Source: Bacteroidales bacterium (GTDB lineage Bacteria > Bacteroidota > Bacteroidia > Bacteroidales > TTA-H9). From it: a DNA stretch of 64,000 nucleotides. The stretch covers positions 1 through 64,000 of the forward strand of contig JAUSOY010000077.1 of the NCBI GenBank assembly GCA_030656615.1. Direction: 5' to 3'. Both the position numbers and the translations under genes were made by a program. The first letter of the stretch is position 1. The number at the start of each line of letters is the position of its first letter. Below are positions 9,329 through 17,821 of this stretch, piece after piece. The notes under the pieces are model-generated. The model saw only the letters and a program-made list of their open reading frames with translations. It did not search any database and was not told where the DNA came from.

Positions 9329-12247
9329 CTAATTAAACATCACCTTTTGAACATGCATACGGTGTTTGTTTCTGATTTTTATCAGTAATATTTGCGAGCT
9401 TCCTGCTGGAATACCAATGCTTGCGCGGCTAAAGTAGCGGGTTGTGGGGCCATCTTCGCCGGCAATAAAATCTTCAGAATAAAGAATCCGGCCATTGATA
9501 TCGCAAAGTTCGAAGTGCAGTATCTCATTTTTTACGGCATCCATCGTTGCTGAAAATCCATCCATACATGGGTTAGGAAAAATCCAGAGGCTTTTATTCT
9601 TTCCGGATTCCGGATTTGCAATACCCACCGAGGGATCGTATCCACCTGAAACGCAAACCACAAGTCCGTTTCTGCCTCCGGCCATGAGCTCCCGACTGTT
9701 ATCCCCTACAATATCAGGGATGGAACTGAGTGCGTCGATGGGTGTATTGGAAGGCGAAGAGGTAAGAATACTTCCGTTGGTACCATTGAGAAAATAGACG
9801 AAATTATTTTGGTATAAGGTGCCGATACCGGCATCGTTAATTCCATCCCAGTCAACATCCCCAACGTTGGAAACGTTCCACGATTTATCTGCCAAAGAAG
9901 TTAACCAAAGGGTTGAAAGGTCGAGGCCACTGAGTACGATGCCATTGGTTCCGCTATGAGCTACCAGAATGTCGTCATTTCCATCCTGATTTACATCACC
10001 CATGTTTTCGAAGCGTAATATGAGTGAATTTGGAATCGTAACAACTTTTTCCTTGAAACCGCTAACTGCATTATGGATATAAATTTTACCGCTAAAATCA
10101 CCGGAAGCAATATCTTTAATGCCATCGCCGGTCACATCATTTAACTGCATCAGAGCCCAGGTGGATGTTCCCACCGGTACAGATGTCCATTTAATACTTC
10201 CGTCGGAGCCATTAATACCATACACTCTTCCGGCGGTTTCGTTCCCGGTGGTTCCTCCGGCCACTACGTCTGGTTTTCCGTCACCGGTGAAGTCTTCAGC
10301 ACCAATAACCGAGAACATTGCACCGTCAAGGGGCGCTTCCCAAATGGAAATTCCCGTCAGGCCATTTATACAATAAACTCTTTTAGGACCGGTATTTCCT
10401 CCATCGTTTCCGGCAGAGGCCAGTACATCCTGTATGCCGTCATTATTATAATCGTACTTTACAAAGACCTGATATACCCAACCACCACTCCCAACAGTAT
10501 TGGTAGATTTTTTCCAAAGCTGGGCACCGGTTTTTCCGGAAAGTGCCGTGATGGAACGATCGCCTCCGGTTGTTCCAACAATTACATCTGGGTAGCCATC
10601 ATTATTGATATCTTCAATGGTAGTCAGCGCATTTTGTTGATAAATATTTCCCGAGTAAATCATCGTTTCCCACATTACATCGCCACTTCCTGATGCATTT
10701 CCGTTAAAGCAGCGCACGTAGTTATCTTCAGAACAGATAATAACATCCTGGATTCCATCGCCGGTGATGTCGGCAATCGGACAAATGGCTTTAGGGCTAT
10801 TATCGAATGTGGAGCCATTAATGAGATAAGTCCATAAGACCGTACTTTGTGGATACATTGTATCTACACCAACACCTTGTAAAGCAATGTTAAGGCTTGG
10901 CTGTTGAGGATCGTTTGAATTGATGGTAAGTTCTCCGTCAAAAGGCCCGCCGGCATCGGGGTGGAACCATAATCCGATATTGATTGTCTGCTGTGGCTGA
11001 ATGCTGAGGGGCAAATTAACTAGGTCGTCCACGATGAAGTGGGTATCAGACATATCAAGAGCACTAATATTCAGATTTTGATTTCCGGTATTGCTAATCT
11101 GTAGTTTCCATCGCGAATAAGCACCTGCCCGTCGATCACCATAATCATGGCTTTGAAAATTTACGCTGAGATGTGGTCCTGAATAAACAGGATTGCCAGT
11201 AAGAGTCAGCGTTACCTGGGGATGAATGGGATCGTTTGAATTTACATAAACCTGTGTATTCAGCGGGCTGCTGTTGGTTGGACTGTATAAAAACGGAATG
11301 GTGCTGCTGCCCCCGACACCGATGGTGGCAGGAGTGCTGAATGATGTGGTGACGCCTGATCCGGCGGGAATCTGAACACTGCTAATGCTTAAAGGAGCCG
11401 TTCCGGTATTCTGTACCTGACAATTCCAGTTGGAAGATCCACCAATCGTAACGTTTCCATAATTATAGGATGTTAATGGGAAGGTGATGGCCGGGGTGCC
11501 AATTCCTTGTAGGTCTACTTTATATAAGGTACTGTTTGAACTTAACTGTCCGTCGCAATACCAAAGATACGTTCCGTCAAAGACAACGCCGGAAGGTTTG
11601 ATTCCTTGCGATGCGTGGCTTTCGAGAACAGTGCCAGTGGTTGATACCTTATAAAGCATGTTGGCATTATAGTCGGCAATCCACAAGTCGCTGCCTTGTT
11701 TACAGATGTCCCAGGGTTGAGCTGAAGGAGGTGTAAATTGAGAAAGTACGCCTCCTGAACCATCCAGATGGTAAACAGTTCCCGGGTCGGGATAATACGT
11801 ACAAACCCACCAGTTACCATTATCCCATGCAATACCCGACATATAATGGTTGGGAAGGTTAAGCGTCGAAACCATACTTCCGCTCATGGTAAATTCATGC
11901 GCCATAGCGGGTGGTGTGCTTGATGAGGGTTGGTCTATCGTTACAAGATTGGGACTCTTATACGTCATTCCATAGGAATCGCCGAAGGCACCGCTGCATT
12001 GTAGGGTGCTTATTCCATTGGATGGATTGAATTTGTATACGTTTTCACCATTGGATCCATAGATTCCGTAGTAAATATTCGTACCATCCCAAGCGAGTCC
12101 GGAGGCTTTACCACTGATGGTGTAGGATGCTACAATAGACCAGGAATTTGGGGATGCAGGAATTTGAGCGAATAAAAAACCTGGTGAAACGAGCAGGAAC
12201 GCAAGGCAAAGCCTTGTTTTCCAAAAGAGTAGTTCTTTAGGTTGCAT
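9329..12247 (-). CDS. Secreted beta-propeller protein with FG-GAP repeats and T9SS sorting domain
   Basis: Exported 972-residue protein. A signal peptide (residues 1-27, ending FLFAQ) leads into an N-terminal propeller (about 35-250) with YxxGIxWDG-type blades. Two choice-of-anchor-D/ASH-like beta-sandwiches follow (about 255-460; note NYGNVTIGGSS and DYGDRRAGAYS). A second propeller of FG-GAP/VCBS-type blades has repeated calcium-binding DxNxDGxxD motifs such as DINNDGYPDV and DVNQDGNDDI (about 485-865). The end is a T9SS domain starting at LWIFPNPCMDGF. No catalytic residues are evident, so it may be a cell-surface binding protein. The gene has its own terminator. Confidence 0.85.
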   Translation of the reverse strand: MQPKELLFWKTRLCLAFLLVSPGFLFAQIPASPNSWSIVASYTISGKASGLAWDGTNIYYGIYGSNGENVYKFNPSNGISTLQCSGAFGDSYGMTYKSPNLVTIDQPSSSTPPAMAHEFTMSGSMVSTLNLPNHYMSGIAWDNGNWWVCTYYPDPGTVYHLDGSGGVLSQFTPPSAQPWDICKQGSDLWIADYNANMLYKVSTTGTVLESHASQGIKPSGVVFDGTYLWYCDGQLSSNSTLYKVDLQGIGTPAITFPLTSYNYGNVTIGGSSNWNCQVQNTGTAPLSISSVQIPAGSGVTTSFSTPATIGVGGSSTIPFLYSPTNSSPLNTQVYVNSNDPIHPQVTLTLTGNPVYSGPHLSVNFQSHDYGDRRAGAYSRWKLQISNTGNQNLNISALDMSDTHFIVDDLVNLPLSIQPQQTINIGLWFHPDAGGPFDGELTINSNDPQQPSLNIALQGVGVDTMYPQSTVLWTYLINGSTFDNSPKAICPIADITGDGIQDVIICSEDNYVRCFNGNASGSGDVMWETMIYSGNIYQQNALTTIEDINNDGYPDVIVGTTGGDRSITALSGKTGAQLWKKSTNTVGSGGWVYQVFVKYDYNNDGIQDVLASAGNDGGNTGPKRVYCINGLTGISIWEAPLDGAMFSVIGAEDFTGDGKPDVVAGGTTGNETAGRVYGINGSDGSIKWTSVPVGTSTWALMQLNDVTGDGIKDIASGDFSGKIYIHNAVSGFKEKVVTIPNSLILRFENMGDVNQDGNDDILVAHSGTNGIVLSGLDLSTLWLTSLADKSWNVSNVGDVDWDGINDAGIGTLYQNNFVYFLNGTNGSILTSSPSNTPIDALSSIPDIVGDNSRELMAGGRNGLVVCVSGGYDPSVGIANPESGKNKSLWIFPNPCMDGFSATMDAVKNEILHFELCDINGRILYSEDFIAGEDGPTTRYFSRASIGIPAGSSQILLIKIRNKHRMHVQKVMFN

Positions 12248-12303
12248 AAGCTGGATTTTGGTTGAAAATGAGCCTTATAAAGGTAATAATAAATTACGGA
12301 TAA

Positions 12304-12379
12304 TTATACACAGTCGAATGATATCATCGTATGACTCAGTTTATTTATATCGGATGTGTATAAGCGATCGAATCGACTG
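12304..12379. repeat. Split inverted-repeat motifs in the gap before the propeller gene
   Basis: TTATACACAGTCGA at 12304-12317 has both halves repeated in inverse orientation downstream: GTGTATAA at 12356-12363 and TCGACTG at 12373-12379, with the perfect palindrome ATGATATCAT at 12319-12328 between. Meaning unknown; may be operator-like or chance. Confidence 0.3.
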
Positions 12380-12437
12380 TCCTGCCTCAACCGTATAGAT
12401 AAGGACAAAGGGTCATTTAATGCTTCTCGAAATGTTT

Positions 12438-13013
12438 TTAAATCGAACTCAATCGGGTTTTCCAGGTGCCTGATTCAAAGCTGATGGCATTCATTGCATC
12501 TGCAATGGAATATTTTTCGTGGGATGAAAAAATTTGAAGATCGGCTAGCGGGACTAGTTCTTCAATGCTTTTAGATGTAAAACCGTCATATTCTTTTCGG
12601 ATAAGCACAAGCAATCCTGGAATAAGCACTTTTCTGAGGCTTCTGGATTCACAAACGACGATACAGTTTTTGGGAAGTAATGCAATAAATTGAGTCATTG
12701 CTTCTTTCAAATGACTGTCGAGGGAGCGTACAAAAAATACTTTTTTAGCGCCGGCAGCAAGCATTTTTGAGGTGTCTTTATGCCCGTCACGATCAAATTC
12801 CTGATAGATATCGAAAGTCTCCGGTTTTTCGTTTTCATGAATTCCGTGGTGAATATCATCGTTCGGATAAATGCTGCTGACTTTAAGCCCGATGACCGGA
12901 TATAATTCTGAGTAATGCTGTATCAGAGCCAGAGCAAGGGTGGTCTTGCCCACGTTGCGGGCATTGCCTGCAATCATAAGTAAACCGGGGAGATATGGTA
13001 TCGAATTATCCAT
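12438..13013 (-). CDS. MobB-like P-loop NTPase
   Basis: A 191-residue soluble protein with a Walker A motif near the N-terminus, IAGNARNVGKTTLALAL (about residues 13-29), as in the MobB family that binds GTP in molybdopterin-guanine dinucleotide synthesis. The next segment, GLKVSSIYPNDD, fits the MobB pattern in which a metal-binding histidine often follows. No other molybdenum-cofactor gene is seen nearby, so the exact role is open. It lies 51 bases downstream of mutY on the same strand but has a perfect -7 box of its own. Confidence 0.6.
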   Translation of the reverse strand: MDNSIPYLPGLLMIAGNARNVGKTTLALALIQHYSELYPVIGLKVSSIYPNDDIHHGIHENEKPETFDIYQEFDRDGHKDTSKMLAAGAKKVFFVRSLDSHLKEAMTQFIALLPKNCIVVCESRSLRKVLIPGLLVLIRKEYDGFTSKSIEELVPLADLQIFSSHEKYSIADAMNAISFESGTWKTRLSSI

Positions 13014-13029
13014 AGGGAATGATGGTCAG

Positions 13030-13037
13030 CAAAGATA
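13030..13037 (-). promoter_or_regulatory. Promoter -7 box TATCTTTG
   Basis: Perfect minus-strand match 17 bases before the MobB-like start, in the gap behind mutY. Confidence 0.6.
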
Positions 13038-13064
13038 GGTTTTTCCTGTTTTTCCTTTTGGTTC

Positions 13065-14123
13065 TTATTTCAGGAGCTTTTGCAGATAATCAGCGATTGG
13101 CTTTGCTACCGGATATTCATGAACGACGGAGGTTTTAATTTTAATCCAGTCGGAGCCCGGAATCAGATTTTGTTCTTCACCGATAATAATATGATAAAAG
13201 CACAGGAATAAATTCTGGTGACTAAGAATATGTTTCGCCGGGTTTTCTGTGCTTCGGATATGAAGATCTTTTTTAAAATGTTGAGAAAAAAACACAATGG
13301 AAAACAACTCTTCCAAACTGCTTTCTTTTTCTGTTTCAATCATCGGAAATTCGTATAATCCATTCCAAATGTCTTTTTTCTGCCGTTTTAACAAATAGAT
13401 GAAAGAGAGCGATTCGTCACTGATGCAGAAATAGTGAAAGTGCCGGTTTTTCTTTTTTGTTGATGGATTTTTATAAGGAATGTGTGAGACTGTTTTTTGC
13501 CGATAAGCGCTGCAATGATTTCTGAACGGGCAGGTAGAACAGTCCGGATTTGCAGGGGTGCAATGCAGTGCCCCAAATTCCATCACGGCTTGATTATAAT
13601 CGCCCGGATGTTTTTCTGAAATGAGTGAATTTGCCGCTTTCATGATTTCTGAACGGGTTGATGATTTTGTAGTATCTCCGGCAATACCCAGAAAACGGCA
13701 ATAAACCCGGATGGCATTTCCATCCAAAACGGGTTCGGATTTGCCAAAACATATGGAAGCAATGGCTGCTGCGGTGTAATTACCAATTCCCGGAAGTTTT
13801 TTAAGTTCTTTAAGGTCTTGGGGGAACTCACCCTGAAAATTGTTTATAATAATATTTGCTGTTTGATGAAGATACCTGGCACGTGAGTAATAACCGAGCC
13901 CCTGCCATAATTTTAAAACGGAATCTATTGAGGCATTTGCTAATTGTAAAATATCAGGATAGGCTTCGATGAAGCGATGGTAATATGCAATCCCCTGATC
14001 TATGCGGGTTTGTTGGAAAATAATCTCCGACAACCAAATTTTATAAGGCTTAATGTCTGAACGCCAGGGGAGTGGCCTCTTATTGATAGCATACCAAGAA
14101 AGGAGAATTGAAGAAAAATTCAC
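13065..14123 (-). CDS. mutY: A/G-specific adenine glycosylase MutY
   Basis: Base-excision repair enzyme that removes adenine paired with 8-oxoguanine. The 352 residues give the complete family layout. The N-terminal HhH-GPD domain has PLPWR, the catalytic glutamate in LSEIIFQQT (about residue 33), the helix-hairpin-helix LPGIGNYTAAAI and the catalytic aspartate in VLDGNAIRV. The 4Fe-4S loop is CTPANPDCSTCPFRNHC. A C-terminal NUDIX-like MutT domain (about 225-350) has GLYEFPMIE. In many Bacteroidota mutY sits near hup, ssb and gldE, as here. A perfect -7 box lies 17 bases upstream, in the divergent gap with hup. Confidence 0.95.
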   Translation of the reverse strand: MNFSSILLSWYAINKRPLPWRSDIKPYKIWLSEIIFQQTRIDQGIAYYHRFIEAYPDILQLANASIDSVLKLWQGLGYYSRARYLHQTANIIINNFQGEFPQDLKELKKLPGIGNYTAAAIASICFGKSEPVLDGNAIRVYCRFLGIAGDTTKSSTRSEIMKAANSLISEKHPGDYNQAVMEFGALHCTPANPDCSTCPFRNHCSAYRQKTVSHIPYKNPSTKKKNRHFHYFCISDESLSFIYLLKRQKKDIWNGLYEFPMIETEKESSLEELFSIVFFSQHFKKDLHIRSTENPAKHILSHQNLFLCFYHIIIGEEQNLIPGSDWIKIKTSVVHEYPVAKPIADYLQKLLK

Positions 14124-14139
14124 GGGAAGGATTTAAGAA

Positions 14140-14147
14140 CAAATTTA
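14140..14147 (-). promoter_or_regulatory. Promoter -7 box TAAATTTG for mutY
   Basis: Perfect minus-strand TAnnTTTG match 17 bases before the mutY start. Confidence 0.55.
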
Positions 14148-14206
14148 TAAAGAGACAATTAGGTGCAAAAAAAAACATTTTTTTTTAGGTAACTTCATTT
14201 TTTTTA

Positions 14207-14214
14207 TATCTTTG
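14207..14214 (+). promoter_or_regulatory. Promoter -7 box TATCTTTG for the HU gene
   Basis: Perfect match followed by GCAACC, as in many Bacteroidota promoters (TAnnTTTGC). It lies 46 bases before the HU start, behind a long A/T tract at 14168-14206 that may bend DNA. Confidence 0.7.
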
Positions 14215-14259
14215 CAACCCATTAAATCTTAATAATCAATTCATTAAATCGATATTAAA

Positions 14260-14544
14260 ATGACTAAAGCGGAAATCGTAGCAGAAATTTCAGGCAAGAC
14301 CAACGTAGAAAAGGTTGCTGTTCAGCACATTGTAGAAGCCTTCATGGATTCAATCAAGAACTCACTTGCCAATGGTGAAAATGTATACCTCAGGGGTTTT
14401 GGAAGTTTCGTAATTAAAAGAAGGGCTGAAAAAACTGGCCGTAACATTTCGAAGAATACGACCATTATTATTCCTGCTCATAATATTCCTTCGTTCAAAC
14501 CTGCGAAAACTTTCGTTATTGACGTAAAGGATAACGTTAAATAG
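14260..14544 (+). CDS. HU-family DNA-binding protein
   Basis: Histone-like nucleoid protein of 94 residues, the usual HU/IHF length. It has the N-terminal helices MTKAEIVAEISGKT, the dimer core VEAFMDSIKNSLANGENVYLRGFGSFVIKRR split over the middle, and the DNA-binding arm with ARNISKNTTIIIPAHN-like sequence including the conserved arm proline (about residue 73). It is the first gene of a group with the COX24-type mini-protein and RNase E/G. The A/T tract around the promoter would itself suit an HU-controlled promoter, which is inference. Confidence 0.93.
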   Translation: MTKAEIVAEISGKTNVEKVAVQHIVEAFMDSIKNSLANGENVYLRGFGSFVIKRRAEKTGRNISKNTTIIIPAHNIPSFKPAKTFVIDVKDNVK

Positions 14545-14570
14545 TATTATTAATTAAATAATCTCAGGCT

Positions 14571-14660
14571 ATGCCTTGCGGAAAAAAGAGAAAAAGACAT
14601 AAAATGGCGACACACAAACGGAAAAAACGTTTGCGTAAGAATCGTCATAAGAAGAAATAA
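14571..14660 (+). CDS. AURKAIP1/COX24-domain mini-protein (29 residues)
   Basis: An intact 29-residue gene, ATG to TAA, opening MPCGKKRKRHK and ending RLRKNRHKKK; more than half of the residues are lysine, arginine or histidine. It matches the very small Bacteroidota proteins assigned to the AURKAIP1/COX24 family, whose mitochondrial member (mS38) is a ribosomal small-subunit protein. A ribosomal role in bacteria is therefore likely but inferred. It lies 26 bases after the HU gene and before RNase E/G. It is short enough to be missed by most gene callers. Confidence 0.8.
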   Translation: MPCGKKRKRHKMATHKRKKRLRKNRHKKK

Positions 14661-14676
14661 TCTTCTTTAAGAATTT

Positions 14677-14731
14677 CACCAAATATTGTAATACAATGCT
14701 CTGTATAGGGCATTGTATTGTAATTTTGGTG
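14677..14731 (+). promoter_or_regulatory. Long imperfect hairpin in the leader of the RNase E/G gene
   Basis: Outer arms CACCAAA (14677) and TTTGGTG (14725) enclose inner arms AATACAATGC (14690) and GCATTGTATT (14710) with a 10-base loop. No T run follows, so it is a poor terminator. It ends 73 bases before the RNase E/G start and may be a 5' UTR structure. Confidence 0.5.
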
Positions 14732-14804
14732 GATACATACCGGGTTTTCAATTCTGACAAACCCGTAAATACTTCCTATTACGTAACCATTAAAACTTTG
14801 CACA

Positions 14805-16355
14805 GTGAACAGGGAACTGATTATTGATTCCAACTCTGGGGAAGTTGAGATTGCCTTACTTGAAGATAAGGTTCTCAGCGAGCTTCACAAAGAGAAGGCG
14901 AACAATAATTTTGCAGTAGGGGATGTTTATCTTGGCAAGGTGAAGAAAATCATGACGGGGCTAAATGCTGCCTTTGTTAATGTGGGATACGAAAAAGATG
15001 CGTTTTTGCATTACCTCGACCTGGGTCCTCAGGTACGTTCGCTAAACAAGTATATTTTATTGGTTCAGGCCGGGAAAACACAAAATGGCGATTTAGCCGA
15101 TTTTACCTGCGAACCTGACATTGAAAAAACCGGAAAAATTACCGATGTTCTTACCAGCAATCAAACCATTATGGTTCAGATTGCCAAAGAACCGATTTCC
15201 ACCAAAGGGCCGCGTATTTCATCCGAAATAAGTTTTGCCGGCCGTTATATTGTTTTGGTGCCATTTTCGAATCGGATTTCTGTATCGCAAAAGATTAAAA
15301 GTCCCGATGAGCGTAGTCGCTTGAAGCGTTTGATCACCAGTATCAGACCTAAAAATTTCGGGGTTATCATTCGTACAGTTGCCGAAAATAAAATGGTTGC
15401 CGAATTAGATGCCGATTTACGCGACCTGCTTTCCAAATGGGAACAGGCTATCCGTAAGCTCGTTACTGCCAATGCGCCGCAAAAAGTTTGCAGCGAACTT
15501 GACCGTACGGCAGTCATTCTTCGCGATTTACTCAATGAATCGTTTAACAGTATTCACATCAGTGATCCCGGACTGTATGAAGAAACTCGCACGTACATTC
15601 AGACCATTGCCCCCGAAAAACTTAACATTGTTAAGCTTTATAAGGGTAAGGTCCCCATCTTTGAACAGTTTGGCATCGATAAACAATTAAAGAACTCTTT
15701 TGGTCGGATTGTTACCATTAAAAGCGGAACGTACCTTATCATTGAGCACACTGAAGCTCTCCATGTGATTGACGTAAATAGCGGTCACAGGGTAAAAAAA
15801 GATAATGACCAGGAAACCAATGCCATGGAGGTTAATATTGAAGCAGCCACAGAGATGGCTCGTCAGCTTCGCCTCCGCGATATGGGTGGAATTATTGTGG
15901 TTGACTTTATTGACATGGCGCTGGGGCAGAATCGTAGAAAACTCTACGAACATCTGAAAAATGAAATGCTCCGCGATAATGCCAAACATACCATACTTCC
16001 TCCCAGCAAATTCGGCCTGGTTCAGATTACACGGCAGCGTGTACGACCCGAAACCGAGGTAAAAGTTCTTGAAAAGTGCCCCGTTTGCAGCGGCACCGGT
16101 GAGATAAAACCCAGCATCATTCATGTGGATGATATTGAAAATAAAATTAGATATCTCATTCAGGAACAGAATGAAAAACACTTCAAAGTCGTATTTCATC
16201 CGTTTATTCACGCCTTCCTCACCAAAGGCTTAATTTCGGTGAGAATGAAATGGTTTTTTAAATACAAACGGTGGATTAGAATGGGCGCATCATCAGCCTA
16301 CCACCTGTTAGAATACCGGTTTTTCAATCAGAAAGACCACGAAATCAGAATTTGA
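14805..16355 (+). CDS. rng: Ribonuclease E/G family endoribonuclease
   Basis: Single-strand-specific endoribonuclease for rRNA maturation and mRNA decay. The 516 residues match RNase G / the catalytic half of RNase E, without the long RNase E scaffold tail. An S1 domain (about residues 37-125) has GDVYLGKVKKI and GLNAAFVNVG. The catalytic magnesium aspartates are in VIDVNSG (D323) and VVDFIDM (D367). The zinc-link motif CPVCSGTG is near residue 425. The start is GTG at 14805; no ATG gives the conserved N-terminus. The gene is preceded by a structured leader and closed by a terminator that abuts the trpS promoter. Confidence 0.93.
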   Translation: MNRELIIDSNSGEVEIALLEDKVLSELHKEKANNNFAVGDVYLGKVKKIMTGLNAAFVNVGYEKDAFLHYLDLGPQVRSLNKYILLVQAGKTQNGDLADFTCEPDIEKTGKITDVLTSNQTIMVQIAKEPISTKGPRISSEISFAGRYIVLVPFSNRISVSQKIKSPDERSRLKRLITSIRPKNFGVIIRTVAENKMVAELDADLRDLLSKWEQAIRKLVTANAPQKVCSELDRTAVILRDLLNESFNSIHISDPGLYEETRTYIQTIAPEKLNIVKLYKGKVPIFEQFGIDKQLKNSFGRIVTIKSGTYLIIEHTEALHVIDVNSGHRVKKDNDQETNAMEVNIEAATEMARQLRLRDMGGIIVVDFIDMALGQNRRKLYEHLKNEMLRDNAKHTILPPSKFGLVQITRQRVRPETEVKVLEKCPVCSGTGEIKPSIIHVDDIENKIRYLIQEQNEKHFKVVFHPFIHAFLTKGLISVRMKWFFKYKRWIRMGASSAYHLLEYRFFNQKDHEIRI

Positions 16356-16377
16356 ACACCCCTACTGTTGTTCGCCA

Positions 16378-16420
16378 AAGCCTGAATGCTCTGAATGAGT
16401 ATTCAGGCTTTTCTTTTTTT
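16378..16420 (+). terminator. Rho-independent terminator of the RNase E/G gene
   Basis: Arms AAGCCTGAAT and ATTCAGGCTT with a 13-base loop, followed by a T-rich tract to 16420, starting 22 bases after the stop. Confidence 0.85.
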
Positions 16421-16421
16421 G

Positions 16422-16429
16422 TAACTTCG
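16422..16429 (+). promoter_or_regulatory. Probable trpS promoter box TAACTTCG
   Basis: One mismatch from TAnnTTTG, directly after the terminator T tract and only 5 bases before the trpS ATG, implying a leaderless or nearly leaderless transcript. Its context is almost the same as at 31189. Confidence 0.45.
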
Positions 16430-16433
16430 CGGC

Positions 16434-17429
16434 ATGGAAACAGTTGTTAGCGGAATACGCCCCACAGGAGAACTGCATCTGGGTAATTACTTCGGTGCCG
16501 TTGCAAATTTCGTTCAAATGCAGAACGAAAATCAATGCTATTTTTTTATAGCAGACTATCATTCATTAACCACTCATCCTACGCCGGCTGACCTTCATGG
16601 GAATGTGCGTAAAGTCTTGGTGAATTATCTTGCCGCCGGGCTCGACCCCGATAAATCAGTATTATATATTCAGAGCGATGTTCCGGAAGTGACCGAATTG
16701 TATCTGCTCCTGAATATGAATGCTTATATGGGCGAACTTTCGCGCTGTACTTCATTCAAAGAGAAAGCCCGAAAACAACCGGATAATATTAATGCAGGCC
16801 TGATGACCTATCCTACCCTTATGGCTGCTGATATTATTCTACATCGGGCGCAAAAGGTGCCTGTAGGAAAAGATCAGGAACAACATCTCGAAATGACGCG
16901 CACCTTTGCCAACCGATTTAATAGAATGTATAATGTCAATTTTTTCCCGGAACCTCAGGCGTATAATTTTGGTCAGGCTCTGGTAAAAATTCCCGGACTC
17001 GATGGAAGCGGGAAAATGGGAAAATCAGAAGGCGAAGGGAATGCCATATTCTTTGGAGATAGTACGGAGATGATTCGGAAAAAAGTGATGAAGGCCGTCA
17101 GTGATGGTGGCCCCACAGAACCTTTCCAGGCTAAACCGGAAGCCATACAGAATCTTTTCGGACTGATGAAAGTTGTTTCTGATTCGGAGACCTTAAATTT
17201 TTTCGATGAAGAATATAATCAATGTCGTATACGCTATGGCGATATGAAAAAGCAGTTAGCGTTGGATATTGATCGTTTTGTAGCTCCTTTTCGTGAAAAA
17301 ATGATCGAATTGAATTCAAATAATGATTATCTTCGAAAAGTGGTAAATTCGGGTGCAGAAAAAGCCCGTGAGAGCGCTGCAGCTACTATACGCGAAGTTC
17401 GCAGCATTATCGGGTTTAGAGCATTCTGA
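16434..17429 (+). CDS. trpS: Tryptophanyl-tRNA synthetase
   Basis: Class I aminoacyl-tRNA synthetase charging tRNA-Trp. The 331 residues match the bacterial TrpRS length. The N-terminus has SGIRPTGELHLGNYFG, containing the HIGH-like HLGN. The AIDxQ-equivalent region reads DIILHRAQKVPVGKDQEQHLEMTR when taken in short parts (VGKDQEQH is diagnostic). The KMSKS-like loop is GKMGKSEG. It probably heads an operon with two small genes 15 and 2 bases apart behind it. Confidence 0.96.
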   Translation: METVVSGIRPTGELHLGNYFGAVANFVQMQNENQCYFFIADYHSLTTHPTPADLHGNVRKVLVNYLAAGLDPDKSVLYIQSDVPEVTELYLLLNMNAYMGELSRCTSFKEKARKQPDNINAGLMTYPTLMAADIILHRAQKVPVGKDQEQHLEMTRTFANRFNRMYNVNFFPEPQAYNFGQALVKIPGLDGSGKMGKSEGEGNAIFFGDSTEMIRKKVMKAVSDGGPTEPFQAKPEAIQNLFGLMKVVSDSETLNFFDEEYNQCRIRYGDMKKQLALDIDRFVAPFREKMIELNSNNDYLRKVVNSGAEKARESAAATIREVRSIIGFRAF

Positions 17430-17444
17430 TCAAATATTCAGCTT

Positions 17445-17819
17445 ATGGGCAGTGAAAATATTAACCAACGATTCATCAACTTATTCCTGAGGTTTAGTGT
17501 TGTTTTATTCCTGTTTGGAGTATTATACCGCCTGGGAATAAAACCCGATTTGAACAGTCAGTTTTGGGATGGTTTTTTTCAAATTATTTTACTGCTTGTC
17601 TTTGTTTTCCTGGCCATTGTCATTTTTGCTGTTTCTGTCAAAGTCTTTAATGTGGTGGCCTTTTTTCTGGTTGGTATCAGCGCCTTCTTCAGAATTATGC
17701 AGATAATTTTTATTGAGGGCGGCTTTATCGACATACCAGGCTATATTTTACTTATTGCCGTTTCCATTTATTTTCTCACCAAAAATAATCATTCTCACCA
17801 TAGGGGCATGTACTTTTAG
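17445..17819 (+). CDS. Small four-helix membrane protein, unknown
   Basis: A 124-residue protein that is mostly hydrophobic, with about four membrane segments (roughly residues 15-32, 42-60, 64-82 and 93-112) and short loops. The C-terminus is histidine-rich (NNHSHHRGMYF). No family was recognised. It begins 15 bases after trpS and ends 2 bases before the next gene, so it is likely co-transcribed with both. Confidence 0.65.
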   Translation: MGSENINQRFINLFLRFSVVLFLFGVLYRLGIKPDLNSQFWDGFFQIILLLVFVFLAIVIFAVSVKVFNVVAFFLVGISAFFRIMQIIFIEGGFIDIPGYILLIAVSIYFLTKNNHSHHRGMYF

Positions 17820-17821
17820 TC

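Noticed and set aside
13065-14123. MutY catalytic defect
   Set aside because: Catalytic glutamate, aspartate and the four cluster cysteines are all present.
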